Assembly (NCBI GenBank): GCA_028289365.1
Contig: JANQQM010000060.1
Location: 54,601 to 118,600, forward strand
Length of the DNA: 64,000 nucleotides
Direction of reading: 5' to 3'
DNA from: Salaquimonas sp.
Lineage (GTDB): Bacteria; Pseudomonadota; Alphaproteobacteria; Rhizobiales; Rhizobiaceae
Position numbers and translations under genes: made by a program. This document shows, in pieces, positions 40,389-50,237 of the stretch (its first letter is position 1; each line of letters opens with the position of its first letter). Below the pieces are notes generated by a model. That model worked only from the letters and a program-made list of their open reading frames with translations. It was not told the origin of the DNA and did not search any database.

Positions 40389-41312
40389 ATGAAAATTTGG
40401 ATGCTTACCATTACAGGTCGAAAAAAATATTGGGGAAACGAACAATATGGCAACGACCCTATTCGTAGCTACAGTTATGACAGCCTGGTCCAAAATCATA
40501 AAGCTCTTGCAATTAACGACATTATTATTATCCGGGAAGGTGAACGACTTACCGGCCTTTCTACCATAGATCAGATACACCAGAAAGCTGGCTACAAAGA
40601 GCTAAATGAGTGTCCAGTTTGCCGTTCTAATCGAGTTAGGTTCAGGCGAACAATTAAACCACATTGGAAATGCGCATACGGTCATCAGTTTGATGCGCCT
40701 GAAAAAGCTGTCCGTAATGTTGTTGTCTATGACGCAAAATTTGAAGAACAGTATAGAGAACTGACTCCAAACATCGATTGGCGCAGGCTTCGAAGTCATT
40801 TCAGCAATAAAAGTGCCCTATCGATACGGAATGTATCACTACAGTCTCTGCTAAAATCTAATGACATCGAACTAAGACCGTTGCAACTCATCCTAAGACG
40901 CCTGTTGGACGAAAATCCCGCAAATTCAGGCGGTCAAAAAGATCCAAAATCAGCAATATATAACGCGAAGAACGCGCTAGGTGAGCTCGTAGATTTTTTA
41001 GAAGGATGCAGGGCTAGTGACGATACGGATCCCCGTAACGGCAACAAATTGGAACTTCCAATTGATACCGTTCAACTCACCGCGCTTTGGTCAGAGATTG
41101 AAGTAATTCGAGATCAATTAGACAAACCAGAAGCAGTTCTTCAGAATTCTAAAGAACCTAGTTTCGTTATGCAGCAAACCAAGAATTTTTTGTCCGAATT
41201 TATTAAGGGTGCGGGAAAAACTGCAGGCGCACTTGCGGCGGCAGGTATTGCAGCCAAGTTATTCGGCTTACTAGATGCAATAATCTTAGCGTTGAAAATG
41301 CTGACGCCGTGA
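40389..41312 (+). CDS. EVE/PUA-like N-terminus + zinc ribbon + helical region with hydrophobic C-terminal tail
   Basis: MKIWMLTITGRKKYWGNE..AINDIIIIREGERLTGLSTIDQIHQ; CPVC..WKCAYGHQF zinc-ribbon; tail AGKTAGALAAAGIAAKLFGLLDAIILALKML. Confidence 0.6.
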   Translation: MKIWMLTITGRKKYWGNEQYGNDPIRSYSYDSLVQNHKALAINDIIIIREGERLTGLSTIDQIHQKAGYKELNECPVCRSNRVRFRRTIKPHWKCAYGHQFDAPEKAVRNVVVYDAKFEEQYRELTPNIDWRRLRSHFSNKSALSIRNVSLQSLLKSNDIELRPLQLILRRLLDENPANSGGQKDPKSAIYNAKNALGELVDFLEGCRASDDTDPRNGNKLELPIDTVQLTALWSEIEVIRDQLDKPEAVLQNSKEPSFVMQQTKNFLSEFIKGAGKTAGALAAAGIAAKLFGLLDAIILALKMLTP

Positions 41313-41540
41313 CGAAATCTTGTCCTACTGTCGGTAAATCTTAGGTCGGCAACTGAATATTTCATACTGTTTGTAAACTTCACTCGAAACCTCTATCAAT
41401 TTCTATCGTTCTTTGCGAACTGGCCGATTCCAACCGGAAGGCGGTCCTATAGCGAATCTTCCATATTTATCGACTGGACTTTGCGTGCAAAGGAAGCGTC
41501 AGTGTGGGTGTGTTGGAACTTCGAAGATTGGATTGAAAGG

Positions 41541-41717
41541 ATGGCTGAGGCGGAGGAGATAGCGAGACTCATCGGCAAGGTGCGGTTCCGACTGGGTCAG
41601 GCGCACAATATTGCAAGGGCGGCCGAGACCTGTGCAGCGGAGGATTGTCGGGAGCGCGTGTTTCGTCTGCTGGAGGAGCTGCAAGGGTTGGCGCGTGAAG
41701 TCGGTCATTTGGTCTAG
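41541..41717 (+). CDS. small hypothetical protein
   Basis: MAEAEEIARLIGKVRFRLGQAHNIARAAETCAAEDCRERVFRLLEELQGLAREVGHLV from internal ATG; composition differs from the AT-rich module to its left. Confidence 0.4.
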   Translation: MAEAEEIARLIGKVRFRLGQAHNIARAAETCAAEDCRERVFRLLEELQGLAREVGHLV

Positions 41718-41880
41718 GCCGCTATCATCAGCACCTATCCCGACATGAATGAGGCCGACCGCAGCGAAATGCCGTAAGGAGAGCAGCATTTTCCTCAAAC
41801 CATTTGCCTGGTGGTCGTTACCGGGCCTGTGGCAGTGGAGGCGCTGGAACGGTCCGGTGCCTGATCGGAAGAGGAAATGA

Positions 41881-42154
41881 TATGCTGACCACACAACAAA
41901 CAGCAAGGAAAGTTGGATCGAACTCCGCAAAGCCAAGCCGAAAAATAGCTAAAACAAGCAAGGCAGACAAGATCATCAACCTGCTAAAACGCAAGCGCGG
42001 CGCCTCTATCATTGAGCTTGCTGAGGCAACCGGCTGGCATGCGCATTCCGTGCGAGGTTTTCTGTCGGGTACGGTGAAGAAGAAACTCGGCCACGCGCTG
42101 ATTAGCAAGCCGGACAACAAAGGCTTACGCCGTTACCAGATCATTGAAGCCTGA
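41881..42154 (+). CDS. DUF3489 domain protein
   Basis: KADKIINLLKRKRGASIIELAEATGWHAHSVRGFLSGTVKKKLG. Confidence 0.85.
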
Positions 42155-42157
42155 TCG

Positions 42158-42625
42158 ATGGCTTCACACGGGAAGTCAAAGCCAATTGACCTTAAAGAAA
42201 TCTCCGTGCTGGACACACTTGGCAGGACCGAGCTTATTGAGTGCTGGATCAGAATGCATGGGCGCACGCCGCCCAAGCATCTTTCTGCAATATTCCTGCG
42301 GCGGGCGCTGACCTATGAATTGCAATGCCGACAACTGGGCGGGCATTCTCCATCAGTTCGAAGGGCGCTCAAGACTGCGTTGAAACAGGATGAAGAGGAA
42401 GCAGCTTCACCATCAACAGCCCCTATCCTGTCCGCCGGCACCCAGCTTGTTCGTGAATGGAATGGCCGAACCTACCGCGTAGAAGTAGCAGAAGACGGTT
42501 TTTCGTTTGACGGCAAATCCTACCGATCGCTCAGCGCCATCGCCAACAAGATCACGGGTACGAATTGGTCAGGGCCACGCTTCTTTGGCCTGGTAAAACG
42601 GTCGGGTTCGGACTCACAAAGATGA
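42158..42625 (+). CDS. DUF2924 domain protein
   Basis: GTQLVREWNGRTYRVEVAEDGFSFDGKSYRSLSAIANKITGTNWSGPRFFGL. Confidence 0.88.
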   Translation: MASHGKSKPIDLKEISVLDTLGRTELIECWIRMHGRTPPKHLSAIFLRRALTYELQCRQLGGHSPSVRRALKTALKQDEEEAASPSTAPILSAGTQLVREWNGRTYRVEVAEDGFSFDGKSYRSLSAIANKITGTNWSGPRFFGLVKRSGSDSQR

Positions 42626-44262
42626 AGAAGATCCGCTGCGCGATCTATACACGCAAATCCTCCGAAGAAGGCCTGGAGCAGGACTTCAACTCACTTGATG
42701 CACAGCGTGAGGCCTGTGCATCTTACATTGCCAGTCAGAAGCATGAAGGCTGGACGCTGTTGCCAAATCACTATGATGATGGCGGTATCTCGGGCGGTCA
42801 TCTGGAGCGCCCTGCCCTGCAGCAACTATTGTCTGATGTGGATGATGGGGCAGTTGATCAGATCGTCGTCTACAAGATCGACCGATTGACGCGATCGCTG
42901 GCCGATTTTGCCAGGCTGGTCGATCGCCTTGAAACAGCTGGTGCCTCCTTCGTTTCGGTTACACAATCCTTCAACACAGCAACCAGCATGGGACGTCTAA
43001 CCTTAAATGTCCTGCTTTCCTTTGCCCAGTTTGAACGTGAAGTCACCGCAGAGAGGATAAGAGACAAAATAGCTGCCTCAAAGCAAAAGGGACTGTGGAT
43101 GGGTGGCAGCATTCCGCTTGGCTATGACATTGCCGGGCGAACACTAACAATCAATGAAGGTGAGGCTGAAACGGTTCGGACCTTGTTTGATCTCTATGAG
43201 AAGCACGGAACCGTCCGGGCTGTTGTCGCTGAAGCCGAACAACTGGGATTGCGCTCCAAGGTCCGAACATCACCAAATGGAAGGACTACGGGCGGAAGGC
43301 TGTTTGATCGCGGTCATGTTAATTACCTGCTGACCAATCCGGTCTATGCCGGCAAGATCCGTCACAAGAGCAAGATCCATAACGGATTGCATCCAGCCAT
43401 CATTGAACCGGATCGGTGGCAGGCGGTACAGGCAAGCTTGATGGCACAGGCATCACGTTGCAGGCGGAACCAACGGGACGGTTCCAGGGTATCCCTACTT
43501 GCTGGAAAGCTAAGAGATGAAACCGGCGACAGACTGACGCCAAGCCATACCAACAAGCATGGACAACGCTATCGCTATTATGTCTCTCATCGTTTGATCA
43601 GGCATTCAGGAGAAGCGCATCAAGATGGCTGGCGGTTGCCAGCTAGGCAGCTGGAGGACAGAATTGCAAACGCTGTGCTGGATCATCTGAAAGGCGAGGC
43701 TGCGAGCGATCTATTGCTTGAAGCGACTGCCGACAATATCGCAAAACTTCAAGAGATGATTGAGGCCATGAAAGAAGGTGATCAGAACAGATCACACCTT
43801 TTGTCGCTGATCAACGAAATCCGGCTGGAACCCGGATCTGCATCCATCACCTTGGACCTACAGAAGACAGGCAAGGCACTGAATGTAGATCCGGCGCTCA
43901 TCAATCTGAACCATTTACAGTTCTCTTGCCACTTCCAGACCAGAAAACGTGGTGTGGAAACACGGCTAATCCTTGGTCAGGCAAATCAATCCGTTGACCC
44001 GTTACTGATCCGAAACATCGCCAGGGCCCATCATTGGTATGAAGCTATCAAATCAGGTCTTTCCTATGAGGAGATTGCCAGGCGCGGTCAGGTATCAAAA
44101 CACCGGATCATGCAGACCATCCACCTGGCATTCCTGTCACCGCAAATCGTCAAGGCCATCCTGCAAGGCAATCAACCGACAGACCTGACCACGAAGAAAC
44201 TTCTGCGCAACCCACCTCCCTCATGTTGGAAAGCGCAAATCCAACAGCTGAGCGCGTTATAG
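42622..44262 (+). CDS. large serine recombinase (resolvase N-terminal + recombinase domain)
   Basis: MKKIRCAIYTRKSSEEGLEQDFNSLDAQREACASYI; YKIDRLTRSLADFARLVDRLE; recombinase Zn-ribbon-like central region. Confidence 0.93.
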   Translation: MKKIRCAIYTRKSSEEGLEQDFNSLDAQREACASYIASQKHEGWTLLPNHYDDGGISGGHLERPALQQLLSDVDDGAVDQIVVYKIDRLTRSLADFARLVDRLETAGASFVSVTQSFNTATSMGRLTLNVLLSFAQFEREVTAERIRDKIAASKQKGLWMGGSIPLGYDIAGRTLTINEGEAETVRTLFDLYEKHGTVRAVVAEAEQLGLRSKVRTSPNGRTTGGRLFDRGHVNYLLTNPVYAGKIRHKSKIHNGLHPAIIEPDRWQAVQASLMAQASRCRRNQRDGSRVSLLAGKLRDETGDRLTPSHTNKHGQRYRYYVSHRLIRHSGEAHQDGWRLPARQLEDRIANAVLDHLKGEAASDLLLEATADNIAKLQEMIEAMKEGDQNRSHLLSLINEIRLEPGSASITLDLQKTGKALNVDPALINLNHLQFSCHFQTRKRGVETRLILGQANQSVDPLLIRNIARAHHWYEAIKSGLSYEEIARRGQVSKHRIMQTIHLAFLSPQIVKAILQGNQPTDLTTKKLLRNPPPSCWKAQIQQLSAL

Positions 44263-44480
44263 GCAGGAATTGCCGCCGCTATTGGTAGGATCAGTCACCA
44301 ATTCACGCATCAGCGCAATGCCAAACCCCAGTCCCCAAAAAGCCGAACCGAGACAAAGCCATATAAACGAGCCAATATGAGGGGTAATCTAGTCTCAGGT
44401 CTTGGGCCACTGTTATAACCCATTGAAACTACGCAGCTATTGCCAGGCAGGAGATACTGGTGTGGATTTACGAGAGTGGG

Positions 44481-44555
44481 TGGCTGGGGCGGCTGGATTC
44501 GAACCAGCGCATGGCGATACCAAAAACCGCTGCCTTACCGCTTGGCTACGCCCCA
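44481..44555 (-). tRNA. tRNA-Gln (anticodon TTG)
   Basis: Reverse complement TGGGGCGTAGCCAAGCGGTAAGGCAGCGGTTTTTGGTATCGCCATGCGCTGGTTCGAATCCAGCCGCCCCAGCCA folds as a cloverleaf; encoded CCA. Confidence 0.92.
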
Positions 44556-44725
44556 ACAGGACGACCGGACACTCCGGACGAGCGCGGATTGTATACCGAT
44601 TCCGGCTTCGTGCTGCAAGCGCTGCTTTCTCGATTATTAATCGGTCCTCTTGATGTCGAGCAGCGTCAGCCTTCGGATCCGGCTTGATAGGCTTTGAATG
44701 GGCGTTTATATACCGACTCCATTGT

Positions 44726-44802
44726 CGGAGTGTGGCGCAGTCTGGTAGCGCACCTCGTTCGGGACGAGGGGGTCGCAGGTTCAAATCCTGCCACTCCGAC
44801 CA
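44726..44802 (+). tRNA. tRNA-Pro (anticodon CGG)
   Basis: CGGAGTGTGGCGCAGTCTGGTAGCGCACCTCGTTCGGGACGAGGGGGTCGCAGGTTCAAATCCTGCCACTCCGACCA. Confidence 0.95.
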
Positions 44803-45022
44803 ATAAAACAATGGCTTAACAAGCCTGGTGTCGATCCAACTTACGGATTTAGCACGAAAAACCGGTCCAGATGTCGAAATTTGACGAGAATTTTGCGTCG
44901 CATATTCGGGCAGCCGCCTTTTCGGAATTCCAATCGTGCCATATCAGGGACCTGAACGCCCTTCTTGACAATCGTTGACCACTGATAAATTGCCATGCTT
45001 TCCGGGCCGGCATAGCTGCAAG

Positions 45023-45811
45023 TCAGGACATGATCAGCCCGCCATCGACGTTGATGGTCTGGCCGGTGATGTAGGCAGCGTCCCTGGATGCCAAAAAAGC
45101 GACCAGCCCAGACACATCTTCCCCTGTTCCAACCCGGCCTATGGGGACCTGTTTTTCTACCCAATCGTTCATCAGTCCGCCAGGCTCGTATCCGCCAAGC
45201 AGTTCCCCCCATTTTTCATCATTATAGGTCCACATGTCGGTATCGATTATGCCGGGACAAATGGCATTTACCGTTATTTGCTCCTTGGCGACTTCCTTTG
45301 CCAGACTCTGGGTTACGCCGACAACGCCGAATTTCGATGCCGCGTAGTGAGGTGTGTAGATGAACCCTTGGCGGGCCTGGCCTGATGCCGTGTTTATCAG
45401 CGCACCACCCTCGCCATGTTTGCGCATGCAGGCGATCGCCTCCTGACAACACAAGAACACGCCCTTGGTGTTCACATCCATGATCAGGTCCCATTCAGCT
45501 TCTGTCATGTCTTCAATCTTGGCGATCGTTATGACACCTGCGTTTTGAATGGAGATATTGACCTCGCCAAATTTGTTCTCGGCAAACTTGTAAAGTTCCT
45601 TCACCTCATCGACCAATGACACATCTGCCACCATGGATTCGGCATTCGCGCCATCATCTCGAAGCGCCTGTGCAATTGCTTCAACCCTGTCATCAATGGC
45701 GCTGACAACGACGTTCGCTCCTTCATTGGCAAAGCGTTTGGCGATTGCTGCACCGATACCGCCGCTGGCACCGGTAATGACAGCAGTTTTTCCTGAAAAG
45801 CGCTTGTCCAA
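45023..45811 (-). CDS. SDR family oxidoreductase
   Basis: FSGKTAVITGASGGIGAAIAKRF; NAGV; YAASKFGVVG; TGQTINVDGGL. Confidence 0.94.
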   Translation of the reverse strand: MDKRFSGKTAVITGASGGIGAAIAKRFANEGANVVVSAIDDRVEAIAQALRDDGANAESMVADVSLVDEVKELYKFAENKFGEVNISIQNAGVITIAKIEDMTEAEWDLIMDVNTKGVFLCCQEAIACMRKHGEGGALINTASGQARQGFIYTPHYAASKFGVVGVTQSLAKEVAKEQITVNAICPGIIDTDMWTYNDEKWGELLGGYEPGGLMNDWVEKQVPIGRVGTGEDVSGLVAFLASRDAAYITGQTINVDGGLIMS

Positions 45812-45823
45812 AGATTTAGCCTC

Positions 45824-46633
45824 CTACCAACACACAAAACCACCATCGACGATCAGGTCGATGCCGGTGACAAAACTCGATGCATCACTTGCGAGAAAAA
45901 CAGCAGGTCCGGCCATTTCTTCCGGCTCGGCGACGCGTTGTATCGGCGTATCTGCTGCGAAGCCTTTCAATTGCTCAGCAACTTCCGGCCGTTTGTTCAT
46001 CGGTGTCAGTGTATAGCCCGGACTAATCGCATTTACTCTGACACCGCTAGCGGCCCACTCAGTTGCCAGACTCTTTGTCATGTGAATGACGGCAGCCTTT
46101 GAAGAGTTGTAATGGGCTTGCGTCAGACCACGATTGGAAATTGACCCCGACATGGACGCGATGTTGATGATGGAGCCCTTTCCCCTCGGCAGCATGGATT
46201 TGGCTTCTGCCTGACAGGACAGAAAAAGTCCTTCGACATTGACCGCATATAAAGATCGCCACTGGTCAATCGACATGTCCAAAGCGGGAGCCGCATTTGC
46301 AACACCGGCATTATTCACCGCAATCGTCAACTTGCCGAGCTCGGCCTCGGTGCGGGCGACGGCAGTCTCCATGTCACCGGGAACTTCAATCGACGCTTCA
46401 ACCGTTACGGCATTTCGCCCCGTATCACGTACCTGCTGTGCGGTTTTTTCCAATCCGCCGCGAGATGCATGCCCCACACAAGCTATATCGGCACCTGCCT
46501 GTGCCAAGCCTATCGCGATCGCCTGTCCAATCCCGCTACCGGCACCGGTGACAAGTGCAACTTGTCCAGTCAGGTCGAACTGTTCAGGTATCGTTTTTGT
46601 CACCTCGAGCTCTCCCTCGCCATGAACCGTCAA
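45824..46633 (-). CDS. SDR family oxidoreductase
   Basis: LTGQVALVTGAGSGIGQAIAIGLA; NNAGVA; YNSSKAAV; VDGGFVCW. Confidence 0.94.
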   Translation of the reverse strand: MTVHGEGELEVTKTIPEQFDLTGQVALVTGAGSGIGQAIAIGLAQAGADIACVGHASRGGLEKTAQQVRDTGRNAVTVEASIEVPGDMETAVARTEAELGKLTIAVNNAGVANAAPALDMSIDQWRSLYAVNVEGLFLSCQAEAKSMLPRGKGSIINIASMSGSISNRGLTQAHYNSSKAAVIHMTKSLATEWAASGVRVNAISPGYTLTPMNKRPEVAEQLKGFAADTPIQRVAEPEEMAGPAVFLASDASSFVTGIDLIVDGGFVCW

Positions 46634-48141
46634 TTGAATTGTGTGGCAAGTTCCATGACCGAGACATCATTGGCTTGAGTACGGTCAAGAATGCCCTGAG
46701 GAGACCCGTCCGCCATCACCATGATCCGGTTTGAAAGACCAAGCACCTCTTCAAGATCGGAACTGACCACGACAACAGCTATTCCCCTGCTCGCGAGTTC
46801 GACAACAATCTCGTAGATCGTGGAACGAGCGCCGACATCAATTCCCCTGGTTGGCTCATCAAGGACGACAATCTCGGGATCACGGGCGAGCCATTTTGCC
46901 AGCACCACTTTCTGCTGGTTCCCTCCGGACATCTCGTCTGCATCCTGCCAACCCTGTCCTTTTACACCGAATTTTTCGATACATTCGCCGGCAAACTTGC
47001 GGACCCAGCCCTTTGTTATCCAGCCGCTTCTGGTCACCGACTGCCTATTCGCATAACCGATATTCTCCTCGATACTGTGATCGAGTACCAGGCCCTGCAA
47101 TTTTCGGTCCTCCGGGACGAGCACCATGCCATTGCGGATGGCATCGGCCGGTGTCCTGGGCGTAACTTCCTGTCCTTTCAAAAATACCTGACCGGAGGCA
47201 ATCGCGTCTGCTCCGGTAATGGCTCTGACCAATTCTGTTCGCCCTGCCCCAACCAGCCCGGCAATCCCAAAAATTTCACCCGCATTCACCCGGAAACTGA
47301 CATTCGAAAATGAGTCGTCCGAAGCGCTTACATTCCTGACATCCAGCAATGTCTCTTCACCAGGAGACGGGATTTCCGGAAACATGCGTTCAAGGCTGCG
47401 GCCGACCATGGCCTCGACGATCGAACGAACCGGAACATCCGCGCTGTCGAATTCCTGGACTTTGTCTCCATCGCGCAGGACCACGATGCGGTCGGCAATC
47501 TTCCGGATTTCTTCCAGCCTATGGGAAATATAGATGATCCCGACACCTTCAGACTTAAGCTGCTCAACTTGCTTGAACAGCAGTTCTGTCTCGGCTCCGC
47601 CGAGCGCAGCGGTTGGTTCATCAAGAATGAGCAATTTTGCATCCAGCGTCAGCGCCTTGGCAATTTCAATCAGTTGCTGATTGGCCGTGGAAAGACCTTC
47701 GACCAGTCGCTTGGAGGAAATATTCAATCCGAGTCTCTGGAGACCCTGACTGGCCCGCTTCTCCATATATGCTCTGTCAACTCTACCGTGCCTCATCGGA
47801 TACCGGCCGACGAAAATATTCTCCGCAATCGAGAGGTGAGGCAACAGAAGAAGCTCCTGGTGGATCATGGCAATACCACCTTCAATTGCTTCTTTTGGAC
47901 GTGCGGGAGAATAGGTCGCCCCCTGCCACATCATTTCACCCGCACTGGGCTGGATGGCGCCGGAAATGATATTCGACAATGTCGATTTTCCGGCGCCATT
48001 TTCACCAAGCAGCGCAACGACCTCACCTGGACGGACGTTTAGGTCAACGCCGTGCAGTACTTCAGTGGGACCAAAACTCTTTCTGATCCCACGAAGCGAG
48101 AGTAATGCAGGAGCGTCAGGCGAAGCCAATACGTTGCTCAA
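46630..48141 (-). CDS. sugar ABC transporter ATP-binding protein (RbsA-type, two ATPase domains)
   Basis: GENGAGKSTLSNIISGA; second domain MSGGNQQKVVLAKWLARDPEIVVLDEPTRGIDVGA. Confidence 0.95.
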   Translation of the reverse strand: MSNVLASPDAPALLSLRGIRKSFGPTEVLHGVDLNVRPGEVVALLGENGAGKSTLSNIISGAIQPSAGEMMWQGATYSPARPKEAIEGGIAMIHQELLLLPHLSIAENIFVGRYPMRHGRVDRAYMEKRASQGLQRLGLNISSKRLVEGLSTANQQLIEIAKALTLDAKLLILDEPTAALGGAETELLFKQVEQLKSEGVGIIYISHRLEEIRKIADRIVVLRDGDKVQEFDSADVPVRSIVEAMVGRSLERMFPEIPSPGEETLLDVRNVSASDDSFSNVSFRVNAGEIFGIAGLVGAGRTELVRAITGADAIASGQVFLKGQEVTPRTPADAIRNGMVLVPEDRKLQGLVLDHSIEENIGYANRQSVTRSGWITKGWVRKFAGECIEKFGVKGQGWQDADEMSGGNQQKVVLAKWLARDPEIVVLDEPTRGIDVGARSTIYEIVVELASRGIAVVVVSSDLEEVLGLSNRIMVMADGSPQGILDRTQANDVSVMELATQFN

Positions 48142-48167
48142 TCAATCCATGTTGGAATCCAACTCCA

Positions 48168-49109
48168 TCACGGATGTTTTTCGACGAATTTTTGTGCGTT
48201 TTCACATGTGGTCAGAACCGCGTTCGGAATTTGCCGGGCAGGAACCACCGCATCATTGACCACTGCAATTGCCGAATTCACCGCCAGGACGCCCATTGCC
48301 TGGGTGCTTTGCGTTGCAGTGACGATGAATGGCGTGTCGCACTTGGCCAGAGATTCCAGAGCGGCAACATCACCGTCGTAGCCACCTACGAAAATCTGGT
48401 CAGACAGGCCTGCACCTTCCACTGCCTTGGCCGCACCCATGGCAATAGCATCTGCCTGGCCAAAGATGATCTTGATGTCCGGATGGGCCTGAAGCATGTT
48501 CTGACCAATGGAAAAACCTTCGTCCGGCGACCACATCTGTGTCCACTGCTGATCGACCAGCTCAATTCCTGGGTTCTCGTCGATTGCGCGCTTGCAACCT
48601 TCATAGCGCTGCACTTCCGGTGTCGTGCCCTTTTGGCCATGAATGATGACCATCTTGCCCTTCCCTTCAGCAAGACCGATCAGGTGGGAACAGACTTCAT
48701 AGGATGAAAGAATGTTTTCGCCGTAAATGACGGTATCGCCAGGCTCGCCTTCAGGCTCGCGGTCAACATTGATCACCGGGATACCTTCTGCCCGGGCGAG
48801 GCGCGTCGGAACTGTTGCCGCAGCAGCACCAGCAGGAATGTAAATGAAAGCGTCGATGCCCTGTGTCAACAGATCCTGCACCTGGCTAACCTGGGTATTG
48901 GTGTCGCCTTTTGCGTCAACCGTGATGACCTCGATGCCAAGTTTTTTGGCGTATCCTTCAACGCCCAGTTTGATCTGGTTGAAATAATCTGCCTGAAGAT
49001 TTGGAACCGCAAGCCCGATTTTCTCGATGCCCACTCCCTGAGCGGACGCTGTTCCAGCGATACCTGCAATTGCAGTAGCTGCAAACATTGCCTTGATGAT
49101 TGACTTCAT
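48168..49109 (-). CDS. sugar ABC transporter substrate-binding protein (RbsB-type)
   Basis: Signal peptide MKSIIKAMFAATAIAGIAGTASAQ; peripla_BP_4; start corrected. Confidence 0.93.
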   Translation of the reverse strand: MKSIIKAMFAATAIAGIAGTASAQGVGIEKIGLAVPNLQADYFNQIKLGVEGYAKKLGIEVITVDAKGDTNTQVSQVQDLLTQGIDAFIYIPAGAAAATVPTRLARAEGIPVINVDREPEGEPGDTVIYGENILSSYEVCSHLIGLAEGKGKMVIIHGQKGTTPEVQRYEGCKRAIDENPGIELVDQQWTQMWSPDEGFSIGQNMLQAHPDIKIIFGQADAIAMGAAKAVEGAGLSDQIFVGGYDGDVAALESLAKCDTPFIVTATQSTQAMGVLAVNSAIAVVNDAVVPARQIPNAVLTTCENAQKFVEKHP

Positions 49110-49187
49110 GGATATCTCCTCCTTGTTGAATTGGTCCATTTTTAGATGGTACCTGTTACGGCCCAAGCCCGAGCCATTAGTGAGATT

Positions 49188-50237
49188 TCATTTCTTTCTA
49201 TGCTTGAACGTTTCGGCGGCCACAGCGAGTACAATGACCAGACCGATGATGACGGATTGCAGAAATGGTGAAACGCTTAGTAGGTTCAGCCCATTGCGAA
49301 GCACGCCAATTATCAGCACGCCAATAATCGTACCGCCGACACCACCGGTGCCGCCGGACAGGCTGGTTCCGCCAATGACAACCGCGGCAATCGCATCGAG
49401 TTCGTACGCTATACCGATGCTGGGTTGAACCGCGTCGAGCCTTGCTGCAAGCGTGACGCCGGCAAGTCCGGCCAACATGGCGCAGAACATGTAAACAAGC
49501 ACCGTTGAGCGCTTAACATTAATGCCTGCCAGTCGGGCAACTTCGGGATTGCCGCCGATCGCATAAAGCGATCTTCCACCGGCGCGATACCGCTGGAAGA
49601 GGATTGCAACGACAAACACCGCCAGCATTATCGCGACAGTAGTTGTCAGAAATCCGCCATGACGAATTATCGCTGACAGGTTGAACCATGGGGGAAACCC
49701 GATGAGCTGAGAACCATCGGTGATCATGTTTGCCAGTCCCCTGGCAATCGACATCATGGCGAGTGTGGCCACAAAGGCGGGAACCTTGAATTCGGTTATC
49801 AGAATGCCGGCGACAATTCCCACTACAGCGGATGCCGCCAAAGCGCCGATGATGGCGATCCCCATCGGCATGCCGGCAACAATATTCAAATAGCCTAGGA
49901 CCATCATGGAAAGCGCCAGCACCGAACCGACTGAGAGGTCAATTCCGCCAATCAGGATAACAAAGGTCATTCCGACCGCGATAATCCCCAATACGGTTAT
50001 CTGGTCCAGGATGTTCAGGAAATTTCTTAGCGAAAGAAAAGAGTCTGTAGCAAAGCTTAGCACGATGCACAGGGCAATCAGGCCCAGAAGAGGACCGGTC
50101 GAACCACCAAACAGGTTAGAGAGCTTGAATCGCCCTGTTTCTTTCTGTTCACCCCCTCCGGTGACAGTATCTCCGACATCCGTTTGTGCCAATTCAGATC
50201 CCACCCATTCCATCTCTGGCGGCAAGGCAAATCGCAA
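49188..50237 (-). CDS. sugar ABC transporter permease (RbsC-type)
   Basis: GGIDLSVGSVLALSMMVLG; DAIAAVVIGGTSLSGGTGGVGGTIIG. Confidence 0.94.
   Translation of the reverse strand: MRFALPPEMEWVGSELAQTDVGDTVTGGGEQKETGRFKLSNLFGGSTGPLLGLIALCIVLSFATDSFLSLRNFLNILDQITVLGIIAVGMTFVILIGGIDLSVGSVLALSMMVLGYLNIVAGMPMGIAIIGALAASAVVGIVAGILITEFKVPAFVATLAMMSIARGLANMITDGSQLIGFPPWFNLSAIIRHGGFLTTTVAIMLAVFVVAILFQRYRAGGRSLYAIGGNPEVARLAGINVKRSTVLVYMFCAMLAGLAGVTLAARLDAVQPSIGIAYELDAIAAVVIGGTSLSGGTGGVGGTIIGVLIIGVLRNGLNLLSVSPFLQSVIIGLVIVLAVAAETFKHRKK

Noticed and set aside
44437-44811. ORFs of 60-124 aa covering the tRNA region
   Set aside because: They are translations of tRNA-Gln and tRNA-Pro sequence and spacer (e.g. 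GGWGGWIRTSAWR / LGRLDSNQRM artefact peptides).
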